Positions 1 through 8,077 of a stretch of 64,000 nt of DNA are shown here, one piece after another. The stretch lies in NCBI GenBank assembly GCA_965221405.1, contig CBDCSE010000002.1, positions 372,001-436,000 of the forward strand, in the 5' to 3' direction. The DNA comes from JAPOUP01 sp965221405 (GTDB taxonomy: Bacteria > Pseudomonadota > Alphaproteobacteria > Rhodobacterales > Rhodobacteraceae). Below the pieces are notes generated by a model. That model did not search any database. It saw only the letters and a program-made list of their open reading frames with translations, and had not been told where the DNA came from. The translations under genes were made by a program, and so were the position numbers. The stretch's first letter is position 1. Each line of letters begins with the position of its first letter.

Positions 1-619
1 GATCGCCCTCCGCTGCGGCAAGATTGCCCCGGGCAGCGGACAGGCGCGCCTCGGCGATCGAAACGTCGGTGCGGGTAGCCTCTCCTACGTCGAACCTGTC
101 CCGGGCGGCACGGAGCTCCTCAGTGATCAGTTCCACGTTGTTTTCACGCAGGGCGACGGACTGCGCCGTCCGAATCACATCCATGTAAGCCCGAACGGCA
201 TCCAGAAGGATCTGCTGTTCAATCCGAACCAGTGCCGCGCGAAGTCCCAGTACGGTCTCCTTGGCAGCTTTGGCGGCAAGATCCGTCACGCCGTTGTCAA
301 AAACCGTCAAGTCCATGGACAGTGCCACCGAACCAGACCAGTGCCTGCCGTCATTGTTGCGCTCAGGGCCGGACGTGTTTGCCTGTGTGACAAAGTTCAC
401 AACAGGCAGAAGGGCTGCATATGCCTGGGCCACATCCTCATCGGCCGCGCGCAAGAGGGCCCGTCTCTGCTCCAGAAGGTTCGAGTTTCCATAAGCGGCA
501 ACAAGCGTGTCGGCCAGCGTTTCAGCCGTGGCGTCCTGGACGAGGACAGATCCCGACGCGATGGCCCCGGACAGCAGAAATGTCTTAAGGCCATGACGGA
601 ACGGTCGTTTACACCCCAA
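1..619 (-). CDS. tolC: TolC-family outer membrane efflux protein (partial, C-terminus off the window)
   Basis: Reading the minus strand from a TTG at 617-619 gives an uninterrupted frame to the window edge. It starts with a basic stretch and a hydrophobic segment (MGCKRPFRHGLKTFLLSG) followed by an Ala-rich cleavage region, which fits a Sec signal peptide. The mature part has TolC hallmarks: an N-terminal helix with LADTLVAAYGNSNLLEQRRALLRAADEDV, then VALSMDLTVFDNG, then the coiled segment ending RFDVGEATRTDVSIAEARL. TolC trimers form the outer membrane duct of tripartite efflux and type I secretion systems. No in-frame ATG exists near this start, so TTG is inferred from the signal peptide. 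The upstream neighbour pcm, 32 bp away, is a common partner in alphaproteobacteria. Confidence 0.8.
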   Translation of the reverse strand, partial: MGCKRPFRHGLKTFLLSGAIASGSVLVQDATAETLADTLVAAYGNSNLLEQRRALLRAADEDVAQAYAALLPVVNFVTQANTSGPERNNDGRHWSGSVALSMDLTVFDNGVTDLAAKAAKETVLGLRAALVRIEQQILLDAVRAYMDVIRTAQSVALRENNVELITEELRAARDRFDVGEATRTDVSIAEARLSAARGNLAAAEGD

Positions 620-651
620 TGCTCCACGCGGGAGGCGGCACCTAAATCTGA

Positions 652-1305
652 TCAAAGCTGAAACTCTCTCTCACGAACGAAACCCCGCAGGACCGGTGCC
701 ACGGCATTGAACGCGTCGCGCCAGTCAACGGAACCGCCGTTCCTCAAACCCATCCGGCAGACACCAAGCGCTCCCTGAACGAATATCGCGGCAATGCGCC
801 CACCATCCTTGATCTGGGACATAATGGCATTCGGCAGGATCTCGATCCCGCCTTGAAGCATAACCGCGTCGTAAGGACCGTGCCTGGGTCCGCCCTCGGC
901 AAGCGGCGCGGGGAAAACCGCCACATTGTCGGCACCGGTCATCACGAGCCGGGCCTCCGCTTCCGCAGCCATTTCTGTATCTTCCTCCACCGCAATCACG
1001 GCCTCAGCGAGTCGAGCGACGACAGCTGAGGAATAGCCCAATCCGCAACCCAGATCCAGAACGAGTTCGCTGGGCCGGATGTCGAGCGCGTCTAGCATCT
1101 TCGCCAGCGTTCGGGGCTCCAGCATGACACGCCCGGGCCCAAGAACAATTTGCCCGTCGCAGTAGGCGGTTCCACGCACGCGGACCGGCACGAATTCCTC
1201 GCGCGGAACCGATAGCATGGCGTCGATGACAGCAAACTTGGTAACGTCGGAGGGTCGAATCTGCGTATCGACCATGGTCATGCGCTGGGCGGAAACTTCA
1301 ACCAT
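652..1305 (-). CDS. pcm: Protein-L-isoaspartate O-methyltransferase-like protein
   Basis: SAM-dependent methyltransferase of the PCMT family, which repairs isoaspartyl residues in damaged proteins. The SAM-binding motif is ELVLDLGCGLGYSSAVVARL near the middle, preceded by the PCMT-type N-terminus MVDTQIRPSDVTKFAVIDAML and the REEFVP segment. At 217 aa it fits the alphaproteobacterial Pcm-like branch. I chose the ATG at 1305 because it aligns with the usual start a few residues before RxxMVDxQIRP; an upstream ATG at 1338 is also open. It lies directly upstream of the TolC-type gene on the same strand and may be co-transcribed. Whether this branch keeps true PCMT activity is uncertain. Confidence 0.85.
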   Translation of the reverse strand: MVEVSAQRMTMVDTQIRPSDVTKFAVIDAMLSVPREEFVPVRVRGTAYCDGQIVLGPGRVMLEPRTLAKMLDALDIRPSELVLDLGCGLGYSSAVVARLAEAVIAVEEDTEMAAEAEARLVMTGADNVAVFPAPLAEGGPRHGPYDAVMLQGGIEILPNAIMSQIKDGGRIAAIFVQGALGVCRMGLRNGGSVDWRDAFNAVAPVLRGFVREREFQL

Positions 1306-1484
1306 TTTGCCCCCGGCCGTTTCGGACTGCGGTATCATCCTTCACTGTGCCACAGATTGGATGATGCGACAATAGACAGAGACGGACCCCGACCACCCGT
1401 CGGACCACACTCCGGTCAGTCATCAGGCGCGCTGGAAAGCACTATATCGAAGGCATTGACGCAAACGCCTGAAAGGATAGCGAC

Positions 1485-1835
1485 ATGACCCAGAGAGTGC
1501 CCGGAAAGTTCCGGCGAAGGGGACTCACCCTTGTTGAGATAGTTGAGATGTTTCCGACCCCCGATGAGTCGGCCGAGGCCTAGTTTAAACGCCAACGGTG
1601 GGGCGAGGAAGGGAATCCTTCGGAATGTCCCGGGTGCGGATGTACCGACAGGCTGCCGACGCTGGAAAACGGAAAGCTGGTGCCGTACCTCTGCAGCCAC
1701 TGTCGCGGCCACTTCAGCGTTCGCTACAGAACCGTCATGCAGGGATCGAAAATACCGCTGCGCAAGTGGGCCATCGCCATCTTTCTGTGGAACATGAGCC
1801 TGCCGGTTCTCCTATTTTCCGACCCGGGTGTTTAG
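1485..1835 (+). pseudogene. IS1595-family transposase relic (zinc-ribbon N-terminus)
   Basis: A plus-strand frame from the ATG at 1485 reads EIVEMFPTPDESAEA, an in-frame TAG, then FKRQRWGEEGNPSECPGCG. It continues with a CxxC...CxxC zinc ribbon (CPGC...CSHC), RGHFSVRYRTVM and SKIPLRKWAIAIF, the order found at the N-terminus of IS1595 transposases. The amber codon lies where the family has a continuous helix. Similarity stops after WNMSL, and a foreign tail ends in TAG at 1833-1835. The DDE catalytic core is missing, so this is a dead fragment. No terminal inverted repeats were recognised. Confidence 0.75.
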
Positions 1836-1895
1836 GTGATCCCCGGCCATCGCTGGCCGGGGGTCGTGTTTTTCATCCGTGGTGGACGGTTCAGG

Positions 1896-3155
1896 CTATT
1901 CCTGCTTCGGAGGCTCGGCCCCGAACGCGCCGACCATGCGGGCGCCGGCGTCGGTCGCGGTGAACCCGCCCACGACGTGAGTAGGCTCAGCGGTTCCTCC
2001 TTCGTACATGCTGGCGTTCCAGTCGCCTTCGCCAAGGCCGTCCTCGCCGTCCGTCTTCCATACGGTCTTGCCTGCGAAGAGTCCGGCGTCATTTCTGTTA
2101 GACGCGTTCTCTTTCAGCATGACTTCCCAGCCGGAATTGACGTCGAAATCGTGGACCCTGCCGGAAAGCTCTGTATCCGCGCCATCCACGCCACGGAACC
2201 TGGCCGTCAGCGAGGCCGTGGCCTCGAACGCGCCGGATTCGCTGTCCGCCCCGTCAACGATGGCGTACTGGCCCAGGGCCTTGCCCGTGTAGGTGGCCTC
2301 ACCGGCTGTCGGGAACGATTGCTGTGGATTCTCAGGACGGCCACTAGCAGCATCGAACACCTCATAGCGCAGGTTGACGGGTCCGGCCCCGGCCACGGAA
2401 GGAGTGGCTGTGCTACCGGCCATCCACCAGCCCCATTCGGCGACCCTGGCGCCCTGGAGCTTCGCCATCCTGTCGGAAGGCCTGAAGTGCCATTGGCTGT
2501 CGGGAAGGGTGAACATGTCCTCTCCGGAAGCAGGCGAGGAAATGCATCCGGCGGTTGCGGTACACTTGAACATGCCCTCAACGCCCATGTAGGAGCCGGC
2601 GAAGCTCGCGCCCGTGCCGTGCTTCTGGCCGACGCGCTGGGTGAAGGCGGACGCCTTCACGGCATGCGAGCCAGCTCCCGCCAGAGGATAGTAGCCCGCA
2701 TTGGGCCCGGTCGTCACTTCATCGCCGATCTTAGCGCCGATCTCAGCACCGGCGTTATCTTCATCTACGGCGTAAAGCCAGTTCTGGCCTTCGCCGTAAA
2801 GGGTCTCTATGCCCTTGTGCTCCGCCTTCACTCCAGGAGCTACTGCCACATTGCCTGCTGGGACGCCGCCACTTACACTTGTCGCGGTGACGAGCCTTGC
2901 GTGGAGCGCCGAGGCGTCCGCGGTCTTTTCCTTCGCCGCTTCTGTGGCCGCATCCGCCTTCCGGACGGCCTCCGCGCAGGTTTCCGGAGGCGTCGCCGTC
3001 ACGCCGCCCCCGCAGCTCACCGGTGAAGTTGACGGCGTCGGATCGTCCTTTACAGGATCGTCGTCCATCTTGTTCCCGTTCCCCCCACCGCAAGCGGCCA
3101 GGGCGAGCGCGCCCGCCAGCGTGACCGCTGGCACCATAAGTCTCGATACTGTCAT
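1896..3155 (-). CDS. TbpB/Slam-substrate-like surface lipoprotein
   Basis: A 419-aa predicted lipoprotein. The signal peptide MTVSRLMVPAVTLAGALALAACGGG has a clear lipobox (LAAC). A low-complexity Asp/Pro/Thr linker and an Ala/Lys-rich helical section (residues about 50-85) follow. The C-terminal third looks like the eight-stranded barrel of transferrin-binding-protein B / factor-H-binding-type lipoproteins: alternating strands, ELSGRVHDFDV, and a final VVGGFTATDAGARMVGAFGAE, which matches the 'GGxF...GxFGA' closing strand of that fold. The ATG at 3155 is preceded by AAAGGAAAC. It sits 25 bp downstream of the porin stop on the same strand, so the two probably share an operon. No Slam-type translocon gene is visible here. 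Ligand unknown. Confidence 0.65.
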   Translation of the reverse strand: MTVSRLMVPAVTLAGALALAACGGGNGNKMDDDPVKDDPTPSTSPVSCGGGVTATPPETCAEAVRKADAATEAAKEKTADASALHARLVTATSVSGGVPAGNVAVAPGVKAEHKGIETLYGEGQNWLYAVDEDNAGAEIGAKIGDEVTTGPNAGYYPLAGAGSHAVKASAFTQRVGQKHGTGASFAGSYMGVEGMFKCTATAGCISSPASGEDMFTLPDSQWHFRPSDRMAKLQGARVAEWGWWMAGSTATPSVAGAGPVNLRYEVFDAASGRPENPQQSFPTAGEATYTGKALGQYAIVDGADSESGAFEATASLTARFRGVDGADTELSGRVHDFDVNSGWEVMLKENASNRNDAGLFAGKTVWKTDGEDGLGEGDWNASMYEGGTAEPTHVVGGFTATDAGARMVGAFGAEPPKQE

Positions 3156-3180
3156 GTCATGTTTCCTTTCGTTCCGGCGG

Positions 3181-4170
3181 TCAGAAGCTGAACGTCACGC
3201 CGAGGTCGGCGGTCTGCCTGTCCTCCGCGCCCTGTTCCTGCGCGGGCCAGTTGGTGAAGCCCGCCTTGAGATGCGCGCCCCCGCCCAGGCTCCAGCTGAA
3301 CCCGGCTCCGGCCGCTTCCGCCGCTCCATCACCGTCGAACTCCGTGTCGTCGGTGTAGAACACCGTCACGCCCATCTGGCCCGCCGAATACCCGGCGGAG
3401 ACGGCGAACTGCTCCCGGTCGCGGTCAACGGTTTCCCCGTTCACTTCCATGGAATCGCGGCCCTGCATTCCTACGACCACCTTGCCGGTGAACCCGGAGA
3501 TGGACGCGCCCGCGCCGAGGACCAGGTGCCCGTCGGCGTCATCCTCGGTCACGGCCTCGAAGCCTCCGCCGATCCACGCGGAACCCATGTCCGCTATGGA
3601 CAGGTCTGCCTTCGCGCCGACGGAAAGCGCGTCGGCGGAAATCTCTTTCCTGCCAGCCTGCGCCACTCCGTCCTCGACCACGTCGGCCATGCCGATGGAG
3701 GCGTACATCTGCACCGGCCCCATCTTGGGGAGCGCGTACTGGAGTGTCGGGTCCTCGTCTCCGGTGTTCCGCAGGTACGTGATCTCGTTGGGGTCGCCCT
3801 GGTTCCTGTATCCCACGCCGGACACGTGGCCGATCGCGGCCTTCGCGCCCGAATCGACGTCGCCCATGCTGAGCTTGCCGAACGGGCCGGCGAGATAGAC
3901 GTTTCCGGCCGTGCCGGAAGCCCCGCCTGATGCGTTGTCGGCGCGGATGGACCCGCCCGCCGTCAGGCCGCTGTCGAGCGTGGCGGCCACCGTGAACGTC
4001 ACGCGCACCCGGCTGTCGAATTTCAGGTCATCTTTGCTGTCCGAGATGATCCCCATGCGTCCGTCACCGCTGAGGGTGACGGAGGGCCCCATGTCCATCA
4101 TCGCGTCCTGTGCGAATGCCACTCCGGCGCCCATGCCGAGCGCGGTCGTGGCGAGCAGTACTCTTCTCAT
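3181..4170 (-). CDS. Outer membrane porin (Rhodobacter-type)
   Basis: A 329-aa porin. The signal peptide MRRVLLATTALGMGAGVAFAQ has an AFA-Q cleavage site. The mature protein has alternating beta-strand patterns (VTLSGDGRMGIIS, DSRVRVTFTVAATLDSGLTAGGSIR) and PFGKLSMGDVDSG, the loop-strand motif of general porins, and it ends in a terminal Phe (LGVTFSF), the BAM recognition signal. The start at 4170 is preferred over the one 33 bp upstream because GGAG lies 8 bases before it and it gives a compact signal peptide. It probably forms a trimeric diffusion channel. The lipoprotein gene follows closely on the same strand. Confidence 0.85.
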   Translation of the reverse strand: MRRVLLATTALGMGAGVAFAQDAMMDMGPSVTLSGDGRMGIISDSKDDLKFDSRVRVTFTVAATLDSGLTAGGSIRADNASGGASGTAGNVYLAGPFGKLSMGDVDSGAKAAIGHVSGVGYRNQGDPNEITYLRNTGDEDPTLQYALPKMGPVQMYASIGMADVVEDGVAQAGRKEISADALSVGAKADLSIADMGSAWIGGGFEAVTEDDADGHLVLGAGASISGFTGKVVVGMQGRDSMEVNGETVDRDREQFAVSAGYSAGQMGVTVFYTDDTEFDGDGAAEAAGAGFSWSLGGGAHLKAGFTNWPAQEQGAEDRQTADLGVTFSF

Positions 4171-4638
4171 AGCAGATTTCTCCGTTTGGTCATGAGGCCG
4201 CATCGCCTCACGGACCCGAATCTATGTGGAGCGCGATACTATGGAAGGTACCAGAATCGGATTTATCCCAACATGTAGTGGTTCTGCAACATATAACAGT
4301 TATGTAACGGAAATTGACGAATCGGTTACGTAGATACCATGAAACGGGAAAATATGTGTCCATATATGTCATATATCTCAAGGTTCTCCTCCCGGACATT
4401 TCTTGAGCCAGCCGATCTGGAATATGGATCACGGAGCTTGACACCATTTTCTGATCGCCTAAACATGGTTCCCGCAACGTTACACGAACCCGCTCTGTCG
4501 GGTCGCCCGCCGAATACAACAGCCCTTGGACCCGGCAGGGGGGTAGTTCCCCGTGCCCGGCGAACAGGCGGGGCATCACTACTCGTGTGACGTTGCAACG
4601 GCCCGGCACCAGCCGGACTGGAGCAGCGGGAAACGGGA
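4171..4638. promoter_or_regulatory. Divergent regulatory region between the porin and the XRE gene
   Basis: This 468-bp intergenic stretch has no convincing gene. Its porin-proximal half (about 4230-4400) is markedly AT-rich compared with the rest of the window. It contains the inverted repeat ATAAC/GTTAT at 4293-4303 and a spaced pair GTAAC (4304-4308) / GTTAC (4325-4329). The porin leaves to the left and an XRE-type regulator to the right, so these repeats are candidate operators. Function is inferred from position and symmetry only. Confidence 0.4.
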
Positions 4639-5043
4639 ATGCCTCGGAAAAAGGAAAACAGCCTGACCGCCCGGTGGCTGTGGAACTGGGTTGAGGGAGA
4701 ACGGAAACGGAGAAAGATCAGCCGTGCCGAATTCGCCCGTCGCATCGGCATTCGCAGGGAAAGCCTTTACAGGATAGAGGAAGGACAGACCGGTTCCGCC
4801 GCGTCCACGCTTCTGGATGCACTTGATCAGCTGGGAGCGCTCGGAGCCGTCGCCGAGATTGACGAACTGAACTGGCACGGCGCGGCCGTTTCACTGTCGA
4901 AGCGCGAAAGGGAACGGTACGACGCCATCGCCGAGGACTCAGGTATATCCAGGGCGCAGGTCGTCAAACAGCTTGCCGCCGAAGGGCTGCTGGCCAGGCA
5001 GGAGGCATCTGACAGGGTTAACGGGCGGGGAAGTGGCAAATAG
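4639..5043 (+). CDS. XRE-family helix-turn-helix protein
   Basis: A 134-aa protein with an N-terminal HTH_3 domain: WNWVEGERKRRKISRAEFARRIGIRRESLYRIEEGQTG (residues about 15-55) shows the helix-turn-helix spacing of Cro/CI-like regulators. The C-terminal half (SLSKRERERYDAIAEDSGISRAQVVKQLAAEGLLA) resembles a short ribbon-helix-helix or second helical DNA-binding segment. The gene is divergent from the porin operon. Its target is unknown; the AT-rich repeats between it and the porin are possible sites. Confidence 0.75.
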   Translation: MPRKKENSLTARWLWNWVEGERKRRKISRAEFARRIGIRRESLYRIEEGQTGSAASTLLDALDQLGALGAVAEIDELNWHGAAVSLSKRERERYDAIAEDSGISRAQVVKQLAAEGLLARQEASDRVNGRGSGK

Positions 5044-5152
5044 TGGAAGTATTGGTCCCCGGTGCCAAAACCAGGGGCATGTATCCCCAATCCCTCCCAA
5101 ATCCAGTTGATCAAATCACGCTTAAAATGCCAGAATTCCGGGAGTGTCCGAC

Positions 5153-5181
5153 TTGCTTCCCGAAAGTGGCTGATTTATCCC
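5153..5181 (+). promoter_or_regulatory. Candidate promoter of tRNA-Cys
   Basis: TTGCTT at 5153-5158 and TATCCC at 5176-5181 are separated by 17 bp and lie about 11 bp before the mature tRNA 5' end, matching sigma70-type geometry. The hexamers are only moderate matches, so this is tentative. Confidence 0.3.
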
Positions 5182-5192
5182 TATCCTTATAG

Positions 5193-5266
5193 GGTGAGTT
5201 GGCGGAGAGGATACGCAGCGGACTGCAAATCCGTGTACACCGGTTCGAATCCGGTACTCACCTCCA
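5193..5266 (+). tRNA. tRNA-Cys (GCA)
   Basis: A full cloverleaf is readable. The acceptor arm GGTGAGT (5193-5199) pairs with ACTCACC, the anticodon arm is CGGACTGCAAATCCG with anticodon GCA, the T arm is CCGGTTCGAATCCGG, and the 3' TCCA is encoded. At 74 nt, the anticodon and the GTGTACAC variable region resemble bacterial tRNA-Cys. It stands alone between the XRE gene and rpoH. Confidence 0.93.
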
Positions 5267-5415
5267 CGATACGCCGCGCGACTCCTGCGCCTGCGGCCAA
5301 CCCACAATCCGGTAAGCCTGGATCCACGTGATGACCGGCATCACCACACCCACCGCACCCAAGGAATCCGGGAAAGTCAGGGCGTCACCAGCCGCGATGC
5401 GGACGCGCTCATGCC

Positions 5416-6309
5416 TCATGCAAGTATACCTCTCTCGCGGGCAAGTTCCGTCACACGTCGCTGCAGCTTTTCAAATGCGCGGACCTCGATCTGCCGAACC
5501 CGTTCACGACTGACACCATACAGGCCGGAAAGCGCCTCAAGCGTTACCGGATGGTCCTGCAAACGCCTTTGGGTGAGAATGTCCTGTTCACGCTCGTTCA
5601 GAACGGCCAGCGCCTCGGCCATCAGTTCGCGCCTGACTTCAAGTTCATCCCTATCCTCATACGCCGCGGCCTGATCCGCGTCCTCATCCTCCAGCCAGTC
5701 CTGCCATTCGGTCGAGCTCTCGCCATCACTTCCGCCGACGAGGGAATTGAGCGACGCGTCACCGCCGGAGATTCGACGGTTCATCGAGATGACATCATCT
5801 TCCGAAACACCGAGATCCGTGGCGATCCTGCTGACCTTGTCGGGATGCAGGTCACCATCCTCCAGGGCACCGATACGGGCCTTCGCCTTACGGAGATTGA
5901 AAAACAGCTTTTTCTGCGCCGACGTGGTCCCAAGCTTGACCAAAGACCATGACCGCAGGATGTATTCCTGAATGGACGCACGAATCCACCACATTGCATA
6001 TGTGGCGAGCCGGAAACCCCGCTCCGGGTCAAACCGCCTGACAGCCTGCATCAGGCCCACATTGGCCTCGGAAATCACCTCCGCCTGCGGCAAACCGTAG
6101 CCGCGGTAGCCCATGGCGATCTTCGCCGCGAGCCTGAGATGTGAGGTCACCAGACGGTGCGCCGCACCTGAATCCTGCCGGTCCACCCAGGCCTTCGCCA
6201 GCATATACTCCTCTTCCGGCTCCAGCATCGGGAACCTTCGGATTTCCTGCAGATAGCGGTTCAGTCCCTGTTCCGGACTTGGAGCCGGCAGATTCGCGTA
6301 ATTGCCCAT
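5416..6309 (-). CDS. rpoH: RNA polymerase sigma factor RpoH (sigma-32)
   Basis: A 297-aa heat-shock sigma factor. Region 1.2/2.1 reads LNRYLQEIRRFPMLEPEEEYMLA, region 2.2-2.4 has ISEANVGLMQAVRRFDPERGFRLATYAMWWIRASIQEYI, and the RpoH-specific box QKKLFFNLR follows. Region 4.2 has VTLEALSGLYGVSRERVRQIEVRAFEKL. It directs transcription of chaperone and protease genes. The start at 6309 fits the usual 'MxNYANLPAPSPEQGLNRY' N-terminus; an ATG 12 bp upstream (6321) is also in frame. Alphaproteobacteria often carry several rpoH genes, so which paralogue this is cannot be told. Confidence 0.93.
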   Translation of the reverse strand: MGNYANLPAPSPEQGLNRYLQEIRRFPMLEPEEEYMLAKAWVDRQDSGAAHRLVTSHLRLAAKIAMGYRGYGLPQAEVISEANVGLMQAVRRFDPERGFRLATYAMWWIRASIQEYILRSWSLVKLGTTSAQKKLFFNLRKAKARIGALEDGDLHPDKVSRIATDLGVSEDDVISMNRRISGGDASLNSLVGGSDGESSTEWQDWLEDEDADQAAAYEDRDELEVRRELMAEALAVLNEREQDILTQRRLQDHPVTLEALSGLYGVSRERVRQIEVRAFEKLQRRVTELARERGILA

Positions 6310-6459
6310 GGCTTTCCCCATGCCTTATGTTCAGCGCATTATGTTTATTGTGTTAACATTGATCTGGTCACGGCACCACGGGTTTTCAAGGAGCGCGACG
6401 CGATTATTCGCGCATGGCGCCATTTCGCCGGACGTTCGGAAACCGTAAGCCATTCACGT

Positions 6460-7500
6460 TCATATGTCATGGGGTGAGTCGGGAAATGCCCCGATAAGTG
6501 CCCCCATATCACGCGGAACGGGTGCAGCGAACCGGAGGAACCCCCCGTGCACCGGATGGATGAAGCCGAGGCCGCGGGCATGCAGCGCCTGCCTCGGAAA
6601 CTTAGCGGCAAGTCTCGCAGCGGTCATCCCCACGGAACCGACGGGAAGCCCGCGTCGCCGACCGTATACCGGATCTCCGATCAGACCATGGCCGACATGG
6701 GCGAGATGTACACGGATCTGATGGGTCCGTCCGGTCTCCAGCCAGCACTCAAGCAGCGCGGCCGCCGGAGGAAAGCCGAATTTCCGCACCACCCGCGCCC
6801 GGGTCACCGCGTGACGTCCCCCTTTGATCCTTACCGTCTGGCGTTGCCTGTCAGTCCGGTGCCTACCAAGCCGGGTAACGATTTTAAGTATGCCACCAGC
6901 CTCGAAGTCAACGCCCCAGAGCCCCCTTAATCGGGGGTCCGCCGCATCGGGTACGTCGTGGCAGACCGCTGAGTAAACGCGTTCAACCGAGTGGTTCTCG
7001 AACTGAGCCGCCAGCCCCCGGTGTGCACGGTCAGACTTGGCGGCCACAAGAAGTCCGGTCGTATCCCTATCGATCCTGTGAACGATTCCGGGACGTTTCT
7101 CTCCACCCACACCTGACAGAACGCTTACGCAATGGGCCATCAACGCATTCACAAGCGTCCCCGAGGGGTTCCCTGGTGCGGGATGCACGACCATTCCAGC
7201 GGGTTTGTTCACAACGATCAGATCCGCGTCCTCGAAAACGACGTCCAGCGGGATGTCCTCCGGCACGATATCACTTTCCACCGCCTCGGGAACCATAATC
7301 TCAAATACGTCACCGGCAACCACCCTCGCGTTCGGGTCGACCACCGGGATCCCGTTGCGCGACACCGCTCCGTTCGCGATCAGTCGGGCCAGACGCGACC
7401 GACTTAGCGCCACCTTCTCTGGAACGTCGCGGGCCAATGCCCTATCAAGGCGCGGTGGGGGGTCAGCCGCGACCTCAACGGTAAGGCGGGAGAGAGGCAT
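6460..7500 (-). CDS. rluD: 23S rRNA pseudouridine synthase RluD-type
   Basis: A 346-aa RluA-family pseudouridine synthase. An S4-like RNA-binding segment (SRSRLARLIANGAVSRNGIPV) is followed by the catalytic domain with VVNKPAGMVVHPAPGNPSGTLVNAL and GIVHRIDRDTTGLLVAAKSD, where the Asp of HRIDRDT is the catalytic residue. LETGRTHQIRVHLAHVGHGLIGDPVYG closes the domain. It isomerises uridines in helix 69 of 23S rRNA. Its ATG overlaps the divergent ATG of the next gene inside the tetranucleotide CATG. rpoH lies downstream on the same strand. Confidence 0.92.
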   Translation of the reverse strand: MPLSRLTVEVAADPPPRLDRALARDVPEKVALSRSRLARLIANGAVSRNGIPVVDPNARVVAGDVFEIMVPEAVESDIVPEDIPLDVVFEDADLIVVNKPAGMVVHPAPGNPSGTLVNALMAHCVSVLSGVGGEKRPGIVHRIDRDTTGLLVAAKSDRAHRGLAAQFENHSVERVYSAVCHDVPDAADPRLRGLWGVDFEAGGILKIVTRLGRHRTDRQRQTVRIKGGRHAVTRARVVRKFGFPPAAALLECWLETGRTHQIRVHLAHVGHGLIGDPVYGRRRGLPVGSVGMTAARLAAKFPRQALHARGLGFIHPVHGGFLRFAAPVPRDMGALIGAFPDSPHDI

Positions 7501-7804
7501 GGGTGAAGCTTCCGATCATGGTGCCGGATCACTGCGATTCCTGCGGACGCTCGTAACCGCGCTGACCTCTGTGATGATTGTCGGATTCATAATCCTGATC
7601 GTTCTCCTTGTCACGCGCTTTCCCGACACATCGGGGTTTGTCCTGCCTGACCGGATCAACCTACCGGAGAACGTCGGGGCGATCGCATTCACCCAGGCAG
7701 ACAGCTGGTACGCCGTGGTGACCGATGCCGACCAGATCCTGATCTTCAACCGCGCTGACGGTGCGCTTGTGCGCACTGTCGACATCGTGTTGCCGGAGCA
7801 GTGA
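7499..7804 (+). CDS. DUF6476-like single-span membrane protein
   Basis: A 101-aa protein with one strong transmembrane helix (LVTALTSVMIVGFIILIVLLVTRF, residues about 15-40) and a periplasmic domain ending IFNRADGALVRTVDIVLPEQ. The sequence resembles the DUF6476 family that sits beside rluD in Rhodobacterales; function unknown. The start is fixed by context: its ATG at 7499-7501 shares two bases with the rluD start on the other strand. It converges with the P450 gene downstream. Confidence 0.7.
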   Translation: MGEASDHGAGSLRFLRTLVTALTSVMIVGFIILIVLLVTRFPDTSGFVLPDRINLPENVGAIAFTQADSWYAVVTDADQILIFNRADGALVRTVDIVLPEQ

Positions 7805-7935
7805 CGGCAATAAGATCAATCGCCGCAATCGGACGGCCCATGGTTTCCCGGTGCGGGATTCCGGGCCCCGGCTTACGGGCGGGACGGATCGAGCGTAAGT
7901 TATCATCCCAGGACGGCACCGGACGTCATTCCAGG

Positions 7936-7956
7936 ATCCGCGACCCTGTCGCGGAT
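7936..7956. repeat. Perfect hairpin in the intergenic spacer
   Basis: Perfect 8-bp arms (ATCCGCGA / TCGCGGAT) with a 5-nt loop lie between the convergent DUF6476-like and P450 genes. A second, smaller inverted repeat CGGGTCGAATCCCG follows at about 7963-7977. No T-run follows, so it looks more like a REP-type palindrome or bidirectional stall site than a canonical terminator. Confidence 0.4.
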
Positions 7957-8077
7957 TACGCGCGGGTCGAATCCCGCATGGACTTTCGGGTAGACTGTCC
8001 GATCCGGCTGCTGATGCCCGGAAAGAAAGGACATCGCCCGCGAGACCCGGGAAGGAGACGAACGGTTCCAGGGGTCC

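Noticed and set aside
7957..7980. GGGTCGAATCCC resembling a tRNA T arm
   Set aside because: One base short of a T loop and no acceptor or anticodon arm nearby; treated as part of the intergenic palindromes.
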